Positions 1 to 7,160 of a DNA stretch of 57,285 bases are shown one piece after another. Source of the stretch: Physcocola sp002396385 (GTDB lineage: Bacteria > Bacteroidota > Bacteroidia > Bacteroidales > Paludibacteraceae); assembly GCA_946535435.1 (NCBI GenBank), contig CAMNDM010000022.1, forward strand, positions 1-57,285. Reading direction: 5' to 3'. The notes under the pieces were generated by a model, which was not told where the DNA came from, did not search any database, and was given only the letters and a program-made list of their open reading frames with translations. The stretch's first letter is position 1. The number at the start of each line of letters is the position of its first letter. Made by a program: the position numbers and the translations under genes.

Positions 1-294
1 AATCGGTCGTATAAGTTCAGCAGTTCTCGTCCGCTCCTCGTCTGTCTGACAGTTGGAAAGGATTTCATCCCTTTTCTCTGTGGAGATTATGAACGCCTCG
101 TTGAGACCGGTTTTGATGCCATAGTTGATTTGGATGTCCCAATCTTTTAGTGGCGTTCCAACAGTCTCTATCTTACGTTTGATGCTCTGCTCTATCGGTG
201 ATAGAATAACCCAACTGTCAGAATTTGAGAAGTCGCAAATTGTGTTTTGTTGCTGCACGAAATCGCTCTTTAGTTCACTGCCAATCCTTTGAGT
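1..294 (-). pseudogene. 5'-truncated fragment of Eco57I/PglX-like DNA methylase, target-recognition region
   Basis: The minus-strand frame is open from 294 to the window edge and has no ATG. Its translation contains SDSWVILSPIEQ, then a stretch reading DWDIQINYGIKTGLNEAFII, then a TAELIRPI tail. That is the hallmark start of the specificity domain (TaqI-like C-terminal type) of type IIG restriction enzymes and BREX PglX-like methylases. The catalytic methylase half should lie upstream, but that space is occupied by the recombinase gene, whose 3' end overlaps this frame. A TAA at 295-297 closes it. It is therefore a broken 3' part or a silent specificity cassette, and it continues beyond base 1. 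The family call rests on motif recall; whether it is expressed cannot be told. Confidence 0.6.
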
Positions 295-881
295 TTAACA
301 AATCGAGCAAGTGTATTTCTGTCAACCTTGCATATCTTCGCAATTTTACGATGTGAAGTTCCATTCTTCAGCAACTCTGATATAAGGAGTTCTTTGCCCG
401 AAAGTTTATATTTGTCAGGTGAACTTTTTCTACCTTTCGGACGACCAAGCACAACGCCTTCTGCTTTCTTTCTCGCCAATGCCTCTTTTGTTCGCTGACT
501 AATAAGATTACGTTCTATTTCTGCCGATAGACCAAAAGCAAAAGCAAGGACTTTGCTCTGAATGTCATCTCCAAGTCGGTAGTTATCTTTAATAGTCCAT
601 ACACGACACTCCTTGGTCATGCAGATGTTCAATATCTCCATAATCATAAACAGATTTCTGCCAAGGCGTGATAATTCGCTACAGATGATAATATCACCCT
701 TATTGGCTTTCTTCAGTAGGTTTCCGAGTTGTCTCTTAGTATAATTTCTTGTTCCACTGATTGTTTCTTCTATCCAGTCATCAATCACTATGTTCTGCTT
801 CTCACAGAACTTGTTAATTTCAAAACGTTGATTTTCTACAGTCTGCTTGTCACTGCTCACCCTAATGTAACCGTAAATCAT
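270..881 (-). CDS. Mpi-family serine-type DNA invertase/resolvase
   Basis: 203-residue small serine recombinase. The N-terminal catalytic domain (about 1-135) shows YGYIRVSSDKQT with the nucleophilic serine, the SELSRLGRN motif with catalytic arginine, and GLSAEIERNLISQRT at the start of the long E helix. A C-terminal helix-turn-helix (about 160-200) follows the GRPKGRK hinge. Length and sequence match the Bacteroides 'master DNA invertase' Mpi group, which flips promoters of capsule and surface genes. Its 3' end overlaps a truncated methylase specificity fragment by 25 bp, and direct and inverted repeats lie upstream. It may act on these or on distant sites; no flanking inverted pair of its own was recognised. 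Confidence 0.93.
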   Translation of the reverse strand: MIYGYIRVSSDKQTVENQRFEINKFCEKQNIVIDDWIEETISGTRNYTKRQLGNLLKKANKGDIIICSELSRLGRNLFMIMEILNICMTKECRVWTIKDNYRLGDDIQSKVLAFAFGLSAEIERNLISQRTKEALARKKAEGVVLGRPKGRKSSPDKYKLSGKELLISELLKNGTSHRKIAKICKVDRNTLARFVKLKGLAVN

Positions 882-1100
882 TTTTTATATAATTTACGAT
901 TTTTATCACAGAAAAGATGAATAGGTATTAGACATTGGAGGTTTTCCTACTTTGAAACGCATAGGATAGCATGACAGAGCGTATCCACCGCCACTTCAAT
1001 ACCATCAGAGGAAACAGCTATATCTATGATGTAACCAAGTATAATGAAACAAAGCATAGCAAAAACATGAGGAATTCGGCATTTTTGGCAATTAAAAAAA

Positions 1101-1178
1101 TGAGATTTTCGGCAAAACGCTCTGAAAAGCGAAATTTTCGACATTTTTAATGAAATAAATTTTGAGATTTTCGGCAAA
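1101..1178. repeat. 16-bp direct repeats upstream of the serine recombinase
   Basis: The sequence TGAGATTTTCGGCAAA occurs at 1101-1116 and again at 1163-1178, 62 bp apart. Related TTTTCG/TTCGG words lie between and beside them (about 1071-1090 and 1131-1148). The spacing and position upstream of a small serine recombinase are compatible with a resolution or binding site. Function is inferred. Confidence 0.5.
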
Positions 1179-1257
1179 CATATTAATCGTTCCATATCAT
1201 TTCCCCTAAATGAGCAAGAATTTCACATTGTATCAAATTAACTTTTAGCACAAAAAA

Positions 1258-1307
1258 ACTGCTTATTCCGCTAAAAGCAGTCAAAAATCACAATTATAGC
1301 GGAATAA
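1258..1307. repeat. inverted repeat with two mutually exclusive hairpins
   Basis: TTATTCCGCTA at 1263-1273 is exactly complementary to TAGCGGAATAA at 1297-1307, with a 23-nt spacer. A second hairpin pairs ACTGCTT (1258-1264) with AAGCAGT (1275-1281) and would exclude the first. It could be a relic element end, a recombinase crossover half-site or an RNA switch. There is no gene immediately beside it to decide. Confidence 0.45.
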
Positions 1308-1516
1308 AGGCGATTTTATTCAAGATTTAACATTTCCGCTCCCGATCATAGGAATGAGTATTCAGACATCTTCCTCTCCAAAATAACCATTGACGACCTC
1401 TTTACAATATAGTACACATAGTTTGCGACTTCTTCCAAACAAAACCATAACGGCATATTCGTCAAAACAAGGAACAGAAAGATTGTTTAAAGACGGGTAA
1501 AAACAAACCAACAAGG

Positions 1517-1562
1517 CATAAAAAAGGCGGCGCATCCAATTGTCGAGCAACGATGCGACGCC
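1517..1562 (-). terminator. rho-independent terminator of the S41 protease gene
   Basis: On the minus strand GGCGTCGCATC (1562-1552) pairs with GATGCGCCGCC (1536-1526) with one mismatch across a 15-nt loop, followed by a run of Ts. It sits 12 bp after the stop of the protease gene. Confidence 0.8.
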
Positions 1563-1574
1563 ATAAGTTTAACG

Positions 1575-3317
1575 TTATTTTTTAGTAGTCTTCACCTCTT
1601 TTTTCTCGCGGCTGAGGTTCAAATAGCGGTTATATTCCGCATCGTTCTGCATCAGTTCAAGCGCCTTAATAAAAGTAGGGTCCTTCCGGCTCCACAGCTT
1701 GAAGAATTCGTTAGTTCCCCACAGGTTGCGCGCCAAATTCGCCTTCAAATAGAACAGCAGTCCCTCTTTCGAGTCGTTGAAATCCTTTTCCTTGAACTCA
1801 CAGCCTGCGGCCACACCCGCATCGGCCACCTCCTTCAGGTCGGCGTCAGAGAACTGGAACTCTTTGTCAAATCCGTTGAAATTCCCTTTTTTCACATACT
1901 TGGAATCGAGTTCGGCACGGTGTTTTTCGGAATATTCGGCCACATATTTGTTGACTACGCCCAGATTGATCAGTTTACGCTGGTAGACAGTCATACGGTT
2001 GGTATCGAGGGGAACAAAAACGTCGGGCATAATGCCACCGCCACCATAAACGGCCCTGTGCAAGCGCTTGGTGTAGTACTTAAGCGAATCGGGGAAGTGG
2101 ATTTTATCTTCACTGGTCAGTTCTCCACGGTTGTAGCGGTCGAGAATGTCTTTTTGGTAATTGTCCTTATTGTCGAGATAAGGGCGTTGGATGCACCGGC
2201 CCGACGGAGTATAGTACCGGGCAATTGTCAGGCGCAGTTGCGACATATCGGGCATAATGTTGAACGGCTGCTGCACCAAACCCTTACCAAAGGTACGCCG
2301 ACCTACGATCAGGCCACGGTCCCAGTCCTGAATAGCGCCGGAAACGATTTCAGAGGCAGAAGCGGAACTTTCATCAACCAGAACAATCAGTTTACCCTTA
2401 GTAAACAAACCGCCCTTAGTAGTCTTGTAATCGGAAGGTTTAGTGTGCAAGCCTTTAGTATAGACAATCTGCTGGCCTTCTTCGCCTAAAAACTGGTCGA
2501 CCATATCGCGAGCCTGCACAAGATATCCGCCCCCATTTCCCTGAAGGTCAATAATGAAATTCTTCGCACCCCTTTTCTCCAGTACCTTCATAGAATCGGA
2601 GAACTGTTCGAAAGTAGTAGCCGAGAAATTACTGATGCGTATATATCCGACAGAAGGAGTAGCCATAAACGCCGCCTCGACACTATAGAGCGGAATTTTG
2701 TCGCGGATAATGTTGAAAGTGAGGGGTTCCTTCACACCATGGCGAACAACAGTAATCTTCACTTCGGTGCCTTTCGGCCCACGCAAGCGTTTCTGTATAT
2801 CGGAAGTAGACATACCCACAATAGACGTATCGTTAGCGGCAACAATGCGGTCGGCAGGCATTACGCCAACCCTTTCAGAAGGTCCGCCGCTGATGGTCTG
2901 GATAACAAAGAGGGTGTCTTTCAGCATTTGGAACTGCACGCCAATGCCGGAAAAGTTGCCGTTGAGGCTCTCCATAGACTTTTCCACCTCCTTGGCGGGG
3001 ATATAGGTTGAATGCGGATCGAGTTTCTCAAGCATGCCCCTAATGGCATCGTCGACCACCTTACTTTCATCGACACTCTCAACATAATACGTTTTCACCA
3101 AACTGAGCGTATAGAACAAACGCTGCAGATTAGGCGAGAAAAAGGCGCCCTGCTGGCCAGTCGACACCTCCGGTTGCGAGGGTCTGCTGTCGTAAGCCAA
3201 AGAGTTATTATTATAATCAGAGGTATTGAAACCTAATATTTGTTCAGGCAACAGCGCTTGAGAGAAAGCACCGCAACCAACCGTCAATCCAATTAACGCA
3301 GAAAAAAATCTCTTCAT
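1575..3317 (-). CDS. secreted S41 carboxyl-terminal processing peptidase (CtpA/Prc-like)
   Basis: Serine protease of the CtpA/Prc family, 580 residues, acting in the periplasm or at the cell surface. After a signal peptide (MKRFFSALIGL to about residue 20) come an N-terminal helical region, a PDZ domain (about 115-200, with GPSERVGVMPADRI) and the peptidase core. The core has the serine in SASASEI and the lysine in the TFGKG motif, giving a Ser-Lys dyad. GNGGG marks the oxyanion region. A longer frame opens at 3389, but a TAnnTTTG promoter at 3336-3343 lies inside that extension, and only the start at 3317 gives a normal signal peptide. It is monocistronic with its own terminator. Confidence 0.95.
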   Translation of the reverse strand: MKRFFSALIGLTVGCGAFSQALLPEQILGFNTSDYNNNSLAYDSRPSQPEVSTGQQGAFFSPNLQRLFYTLSLVKTYYVESVDESKVVDDAIRGMLEKLDPHSTYIPAKEVEKSMESLNGNFSGIGVQFQMLKDTLFVIQTISGGPSERVGVMPADRIVAANDTSIVGMSTSDIQKRLRGPKGTEVKITVVRHGVKEPLTFNIIRDKIPLYSVEAAFMATPSVGYIRISNFSATTFEQFSDSMKVLEKRGAKNFIIDLQGNGGGYLVQARDMVDQFLGEEGQQIVYTKGLHTKPSDYKTTKGGLFTKGKLIVLVDESSASASEIVSGAIQDWDRGLIVGRRTFGKGLVQQPFNIMPDMSQLRLTIARYYTPSGRCIQRPYLDNKDNYQKDILDRYNRGELTSEDKIHFPDSLKYYTKRLHRAVYGGGGIMPDVFVPLDTNRMTVYQRKLINLGVVNKYVAEYSEKHRAELDSKYVKKGNFNGFDKEFQFSDADLKEVADAGVAAGCEFKEKDFNDSKEGLLFYLKANLARNLWGTNEFFKLWSRKDPTFIKALELMQNDAEYNRYLNLSREKKEVKTTKK

Positions 3318-3335
3318 CTTTAAAAAAATTATATA

Positions 3336-3343
3336 CAAACTTA
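3336..3343 (-). promoter_or_regulatory. -7 element (TAAGTTTG) of the S41 protease
   Basis: Reverse-strand TAAGTTTG matches the Bacteroidota TAnnTTTG element and ends 18 bp before the chosen ATG. It decides against the upstream in-frame start at 3389. Confidence 0.6.
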
Positions 3344-3549
3344 CAGAAAAAAGGGGAAAAAAAGAGAAAGGAGAGGATAAATCTGCCATAGCAGCGCCAG
3401 CGAGGCCTATACATTAGCGCATCAACCAGCCAAGCACACCACCAACCCTCGTAGAAAACACGAGAGCAGCAAGTGTTTTCACCATATTTGGTGATTGCAG
3501 TGTATAAGGAGAGGCAGTTACTTTGCATTGAATAATCAAACAAACAGAA

Positions 3550-3933
3550 ATGAAAAGAAACAGTAAAATTTTAGCCTTATGGTTACTAACCATAGGCGGA
3601 TTTGCGAGTCATTCCATTGCCGACCTCCTACCCCTGTTTTGGGGGAAGGACCTCCGCATCGCTACCGATGGCAACGTAGACCAGGGAATGATAGTGATGA
3701 TGATGACCCTGTCGTACCTGCTACCCGCCTGCGGCATACTCTGTATTTTAACGGAGAGAAGGTCCGCAAAGCTCGTCAACGCCTGTTTAGCCGTCGTGCT
3801 AGCCCTATTCAACATCGCCCACGCCGCGATGGAACTACCATCGGACAACGCAGGCCAATATGTAGTGTTACCGATGATGGTAGTAATCGGTCTGCTTCTT
3901 GCATGGCAATCGGTCAAGAACGCCAAGGAATAA
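3550..3933 (+). CDS. small four-helix membrane protein of unknown function
   Basis: 127 residues with about four hydrophobic segments (about 7-30, 45-68, 77-92 and 104-120) separated by short polar loops, so an inner-membrane protein. I do not recognise a family. It is divergent from the S41 protease and followed by its own hairpin terminator, so probably a single-gene unit. The ATG at 3550 is preceded by an A-rich stretch, usual for translation starts here. Base composition matches the neighbours. Confidence 0.8.
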   Translation: MKRNSKILALWLLTIGGFASHSIADLLPLFWGKDLRIATDGNVDQGMIVMMMTLSYLLPACGILCILTERRSAKLVNACLAVVLALFNIAHAAMELPSDNAGQYVVLPMMVVIGLLLAWQSVKNAKE

Positions 3934-3935
3934 GA

Positions 3936-3962
3936 AAAGCCCACTGTTACCAGTGGGCTTCT
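3936..3962 (+). terminator. hairpin terminator after the membrane protein gene
   Basis: AAGCCCACTG (3937-3946) and CAGTGGGCTT (3951-3960) form a perfect 10-bp stem with a TTAC loop. The T tail is short. It also separates this gene from the convergent tRNA pair. Confidence 0.75.
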
Positions 3963-3978
3963 ATACCTTAACTTTAAG

Positions 3979-4063
3979 CGGAGAGAGAGGGATTCGAACC
4001 CCCGGTACCTCTCGGTACGGCAGTTTTCAAGACTGCTGTAATCGACCACTCTACCATCTCTCC
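3979..4063 (-). tRNA. tRNA-Ser (UGA)
   Basis: On the minus strand an 85-nt cloverleaf starts GGAGAGA and ends TCTCTCC plus a G discriminator. It has a long variable arm (TACCGAGAGGTA), typical of class II serine tRNA. The T-arm reads GGTTCGAATCC and the anticodon loop CTTGAAA places UGA as anticodon. No CCA is encoded. It lies just downstream of tRNA-Lys and is probably cotranscribed. Confidence 0.95.
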
Positions 4064-4070
4064 AAAAAGA

Positions 4071-4146
4071 TGGTGACCCAGCAGGGGATCGAACCCTGGA
4101 CCCACAGATTAAGAGTCTGTTGCTCTACCAGCTGAGCTACTGAGTC
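4071..4146 (-). tRNA. tRNA-Lys (CUU), CCA encoded
   Basis: Minus-strand 76-nt cloverleaf with acceptor GACTCAG pairing CTGGGTC (one G-U), D-arm AGCTCAGCTGGTAGAGC, anticodon loop CTCTTAA (anticodon CUU) and T-arm GGTTCGATCCC. The 3' CCA is encoded at 4073-4071. It is the first gene of a two-tRNA unit. Confidence 0.95.
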
Positions 4147-4177
4147 GTTCAATCGGCATATTTTCCGTTTGACGATG

Positions 4178-4208
4178 CAAAATTAGGTCTTTTTCTGTAA
4201 CCAGCAAA
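4178..4208 (-). promoter_or_regulatory. consensus promoter of the tRNA-Lys/tRNA-Ser unit
   Basis: Reading leftward, TTTG (4208-4205) is followed after 19 bp by TAATTTTG (4185-4178). This is an exact match to the Bacteroidota -33/-7 consensus. Predicted transcription starts about 25 bp before tRNA-Lys. Confidence 0.75.
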
Positions 4209-4346
4209 ACATACATGGAAATTTTTTAAATAAAATTTACAAGTTATTGAGATTCAAATAAGAGTAAAGTATTCACTCCAGTAACAGGAGAAGAAAAGGT
4301 TTACGTAGAGTTTACAAATATCGATTCATTCTAAAGATGACCTATA

Positions 4347-4413
4347 CAAAAGCCGTCAAAATTAATCATTTCTGAACGTGATAAATTTCAAAAGCAGTCA
4401 AATTTAACTAATT
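4347..4413. repeat. imperfect direct repeat overlapping the Sel1 promoter
   Basis: A segment beginning CAAAAGCCGTCAAAATTAAT (4347) recurs as CAAAAGCAGTCAAATTTAAC (4389), 42 bp apart, four turns of helix. The second copy runs into the -7 element at 4409-4416. The arrangement resembles tandem operator sites; function is inferred. Confidence 0.45.
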
Positions 4414-4416
4414 TTG
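4409..4416 (+). promoter_or_regulatory. -7 element (TAATTTTG) of the Sel1/hydrolase operon
   Basis: TAATTTTG matches TAnnTTTG exactly. TTTC at 4386-4389 is a near -33 element at 19-bp spacing. Predicted transcription would begin within about 6 nt of the TTG at 4427, which would make that start nearly leaderless. Confidence 0.55.
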
Positions 4417-4426
4417 GGTAACTAAA

Positions 4427-5194
4427 TTGGAGAAATACAGACAGCTCTTTTACGAGTTCGTTAACCTATCTAACCAAGAGAAGTTTTTGGTTGACAATTT
4501 AGCAGACATTGTTTCAGAATCACAATCTATGAACTTTTCGGTAGAAGGAACTGACATAGAATCGTTAAAACAAGCCGCAACTGAAGGCGAAAGCAACGCA
4601 CAGCTGGAGTTGGCCACCCTCTATGCCGACGGTGACGGAGTGCCACAAGACGCTGTTTTAGCCGCCCATTGGTTTTCCAAATCTGCCCACCAGGGGAACC
4701 CAGAAGCGCAGTTTGCCCTAGGTTGCTGCTATATGACGGGCGAGGGAGTTGAACCCAATTCCACCAAAGCTGCCGAATGGTTCAAGAAGGCCGCAGAACA
4801 AGGCGACAGCGACGCACAATACAACCTGGCACGCTGCTACGACATAGGCGACGGCATAGAACAAAACCAGAAAGAAGCCGTGAAGTGGTACAGAGCCGCT
4901 GCAGAACAAGGCGACACCGACGCCCTTAACGACCTTGGCTGGTGCTACATTAACGGAGAAGGCGTTGATAAGGACTACGACGAGGCTTTCCGGTTAATCA
5001 GCCTCGCATATGCGGGAAATCCGGACGAGCCCGACCTCCAACACAGCATGGGTTACTGCCTCTACTATGGGATAGGGACAACTGCAGACCAAGAGCAAGG
5101 CCTACACCTATTCAAGACAAGTGCAGAAGGCGGCTGCAAAGAAGCCTTAGACGAATTAGACAAACACAAAAAGAACAAACAATCCACAATATGA
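4427..5194 (+). CDS. Sel1-like repeat (TPR-like) protein
   Basis: 255 residues. After an N-terminal helical stretch there are five Sel1 repeats from about residue 48 to 245, each with the A-x-x-x-L-G-x-x-Y...G-x-G-V and A-x-x-W-x-x-x-A-A-x-x-G pattern. These alpha-alpha hairpins form a protein-binding solenoid. No signal peptide is seen, so it is probably cytoplasmic. The start is uncertain: this frame begins with TTG at 4427 only a few bases after the predicted transcription start, and the first in-frame ATG is at 4529. Its TGA overlaps the ATG of the next gene by 4 bp, implying translational coupling with the hydrolase. The partner bound by the repeats is unknown. Confidence 0.85.
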   Translation: MEKYRQLFYEFVNLSNQEKFLVDNLADIVSESQSMNFSVEGTDIESLKQAATEGESNAQLELATLYADGDGVPQDAVLAAHWFSKSAHQGNPEAQFALGCCYMTGEGVEPNSTKAAEWFKKAAEQGDSDAQYNLARCYDIGDGIEQNQKEAVKWYRAAAEQGDTDALNDLGWCYINGEGVDKDYDEAFRLISLAYAGNPDEPDLQHSMGYCLYYGIGTTADQEQGLHLFKTSAEGGCKEALDELDKHKKNKQSTI

Positions 5195-6216
5195 ACAATC
5201 CACTGACAAGAATAGTCATCGGACTCGCGACACTGTTCGCCTGCCATACAGCCCACGCACAGTACCACACCGACAAGTACTGCCCGGGCTACCTGAGCCA
5301 AACGATAGAACAACCCAACGACTATGAGGGGCGTGTAGTCTGCACCGTGACCAAAAAGCCGAACCTGGAAGGCGTGAAGCGCGCCATTGTATACGTGCAC
5401 GGCTACAACGACTACTTTTTCCAAACAGCCTTAGGCGACAGCGCCAATGCCCACGGCTATAATTTCTACGCATTAGATTTAAGGAAATACGGCCGTTCAC
5501 TACTACCCCACCAAGACGCCTTCTTCTGCAAAAAAATGAGCGAGTATTTCGCCGACATCGACACAGCCATCGCCATTGCCCGTGCAGAAGGAAACGAAAC
5601 AATTATTCTGATGGGACATTCAACCGGCGGAATGACCACCCCCTACTATCTGAAAGACAGAAGGGAAAAGGCACACGTTGACGCACTGATACTGAACAGT
5701 CCGTTTCTTGACTGGAACATGAGCTGCATAATGGAGAATGTGCTTATTCCCTGCGTCAGTTTCACAGGCATTTTCGCCAAACGCCTAAAGGTACAGGGCG
5801 AAGAAGAGGTTCCCCGCTCATACGCACAAAGTCTGTTGAAAAAATACCACGGGGAATGGGAGTACGACACGCAGGTGAAAATGGAAAAGGGACATATTAA
5901 ACGGGCCGGTTGGATACGGGCCATCAGCCGAGGACAAAAACACGCCAGAAGAGGCAAGGGCATCGAGTGCCCGATATTGGTGATGAGCAGCGATACCACC
6001 ATTACAGAAGGCGACGGACGCTGGGACGAAGTGTACCACCGGGCCGATGTGGTGCTAGACGTAAAAGACATAAAGAAATACGGGGCACGACTTGGCAAAA
6101 ACGTCACCTACAAAGCCATACCCGGGGGCAAACACGACCTCATCTTGTCGCAAAAAGACGCACGCGAGAAAACATACCAGACAATTTTCAACTTTCTAAA
6201 AGCAATCGAGAAGTAA
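5191..6216 (+). CDS. exported alpha/beta hydrolase (serine hydrolase, lysophospholipase-like)
   Basis: 341 residues with a signal peptide (about 1-23, ending ACHTAHA before QYHTDK), so periplasmic or outer-membrane facing. The alpha/beta-hydrolase fold is marked by HGYNDYF (oxyanion region, about residue 70), the nucleophile elbow GHSTGG (about 151-156) and a late histidine in GGKHDLI (about 314). An acidic residue in the segment after PILVMSSD is the likely third member of the triad. It resembles the S33/hydrolase_4 group (monoacylglycerol lipase and lysophospholipase-like); substrate is not predictable. It is coupled to the Sel1 gene by a 4-bp overlap. Confidence 0.88.
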   Translation: MNNPLTRIVIGLATLFACHTAHAQYHTDKYCPGYLSQTIEQPNDYEGRVVCTVTKKPNLEGVKRAIVYVHGYNDYFFQTALGDSANAHGYNFYALDLRKYGRSLLPHQDAFFCKKMSEYFADIDTAIAIARAEGNETIILMGHSTGGMTTPYYLKDRREKAHVDALILNSPFLDWNMSCIMENVLIPCVSFTGIFAKRLKVQGEEEVPRSYAQSLLKKYHGEWEYDTQVKMEKGHIKRAGWIRAISRGQKHARRGKGIECPILVMSSDTTITEGDGRWDEVYHRADVVLDVKDIKKYGARLGKNVTYKAIPGGKHDLILSQKDAREKTYQTIFNFLKAIEK

Positions 6217-6374
6217 AAGTCTCATTAAAAAACTGCTATTAAAGACTTTTTGGCAATGAAAAATCAAAATGGTTTAGACACTAAACGCCCGCTAAACAGC
6301 GAGCCAAAAATAAAGTTGCAGAACGACATCTGCTTCAAAATTGAAGACAGGGCTCCACTAGAAGGACACCACGT

Positions 6375-7160
6375 TCAGTCGTCGAACTCGACATGCGAGT
6401 TCAAATACTGTCCTTTCCCTTTTGTCAGTGAGCCGTATTGGACCGCATTTTTAGGGCAATGGTGGAAACAGGCGCCACACTGTATACAACGGTTGCGCCA
6501 CTGGGGTTTTCCATCGTTGAGACGTATGTTGTTAACCGCACAGACCTTGGCACACAACCCGCAACTAACACACTTCTCGTTCGCATAAAAACGGGTGTGT
6601 CCGCACTGGACATGAGCGAACAACGGATAGATGAGTTTGGTTTTGACCCACGGCATAGCGCCCGGCTTATAAGCCCCTGGCACCTGTGTTTCGCCGTCTT
6701 TAATAGCAACAGCCAAAGCTTTCACCTTTTCAACAGCAGCCACCATCTTCGCATGCTGGAGTTTTTCGGGGTCGATATCGAAAAAAGGGAAGAGCACGTA
6801 GTCGTTAGGCATCTGGACCGAGAAGCAGGCATCGAGTTTCAAGCCCTTCTTGTCCAATAATTTGGCCATTTCCTTATCGGTAAGTCCGCAATCGTCGCCA
6901 CAGGTGCACACTGCATAAACAGAGCGCGGTTTCCCTTCGAACGAGAATTTGCTGATGAAGTTGGCCACCGTAGCAGGCACGTTCCAAGAATGAACGGGGA
7001 AGACAAAAATAAGCCGCTCGTTTTCCTCAAACTCATAATCGCAGGCGTTGAAACCGTCTTTGGCAATCACATTAATAGAAAAGATAGACTCCTCGAGCAG
7101 ATGCTCAAGTTTTTCCGCCACCCACTGTGAATTACCAGTTGAAGTATAATAAAAAATCAT
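6375..7160 (-). CDS. EFR1-family flavodoxin/ferredoxin fusion protein
   Basis: 261 residues. The N-terminal flavodoxin-like domain (1-about 165) begins IFYYTSTGNSQWVAE, the phosphate-binding loop for FMN, and includes FVFPVHSWNVPATV. The C-terminal domain carries two 4Fe-4S ferredoxin motifs, CVSCGLCAKVC (about 208-218) and CIQCGACFHHC (about 231-241), each followed by a downstream cysteine or proline. It is probably an electron-transfer protein of the cytoplasm. Its ATG overlaps the ispE stop by 4 bp, so the two genes are translationally coupled. IspG and IspH of the same isoprenoid pathway need reduced ferredoxin or flavodoxin, so a supporting role is possible (inference). Confidence 0.88.
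   Translation of the reverse strand: MIFYYTSTGNSQWVAEKLEHLLEESIFSINVIAKDGFNACDYEFEENERLIFVFPVHSWNVPATVANFISKFSFEGKPRSVYAVCTCGDDCGLTDKEMAKLLDKKGLKLDACFSVQMPNDYVLFPFFDIDPEKLQHAKMVAAVEKVKALAVAIKDGETQVPGAYKPGAMPWVKTKLIYPLFAHVQCGHTRFYANEKCVSCGLCAKVCAVNNIRLNDGKPQWRNRCIQCGACFHHCPKNAVQYGSLTKGKGQYLNSHVEFDD

Larger units (their letters stand above)
882..1574. other. non-coding accessory stretch between recombinase and S41 protease
   Basis: About 690 bp with no convincing gene. Two weak minus-strand open frames (947-1195 and 1362-1550) are cysteine- and phenylalanine-rich and match nothing I recognise. The stretch holds a pair of 16-bp direct repeats (1101-1116 and 1163-1178), an 11-bp inverted repeat (1263-1273 and 1297-1307) with an overlapping alternative hairpin, and the terminator of the protease gene at its right end. 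It looks like the leader or recombination region of the recombinase. Confidence 0.6.

Noticed and set aside
947..1195. 82-residue minus-strand frame
   Set aside because: Cysteine/phenylalanine-rich, overlaps the direct repeats, no family resemblance and no promoter; likely chance.
1274..1286. 13-mer AAAAGCAGTCAAA shared by 1274-1286 and the Sel1 upstream repeat
   Set aside because: A 13-base match between two sites in 57 kb is expected by chance many times; no wider similarity.
1362..1550. 62-residue minus-strand frame
   Set aside because: Overlaps the terminator hairpin of the S41 gene, no start context and no recognisable motif.
1920..2489. 189-residue plus-strand frame inside the S41 gene
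   Set aside because: Antisense shadow of a strongly supported protease.
3244..3543. 99-residue minus-strand frame over the S41 start region
   Set aside because: Out of frame with the protease and covers its promoter; shadow.
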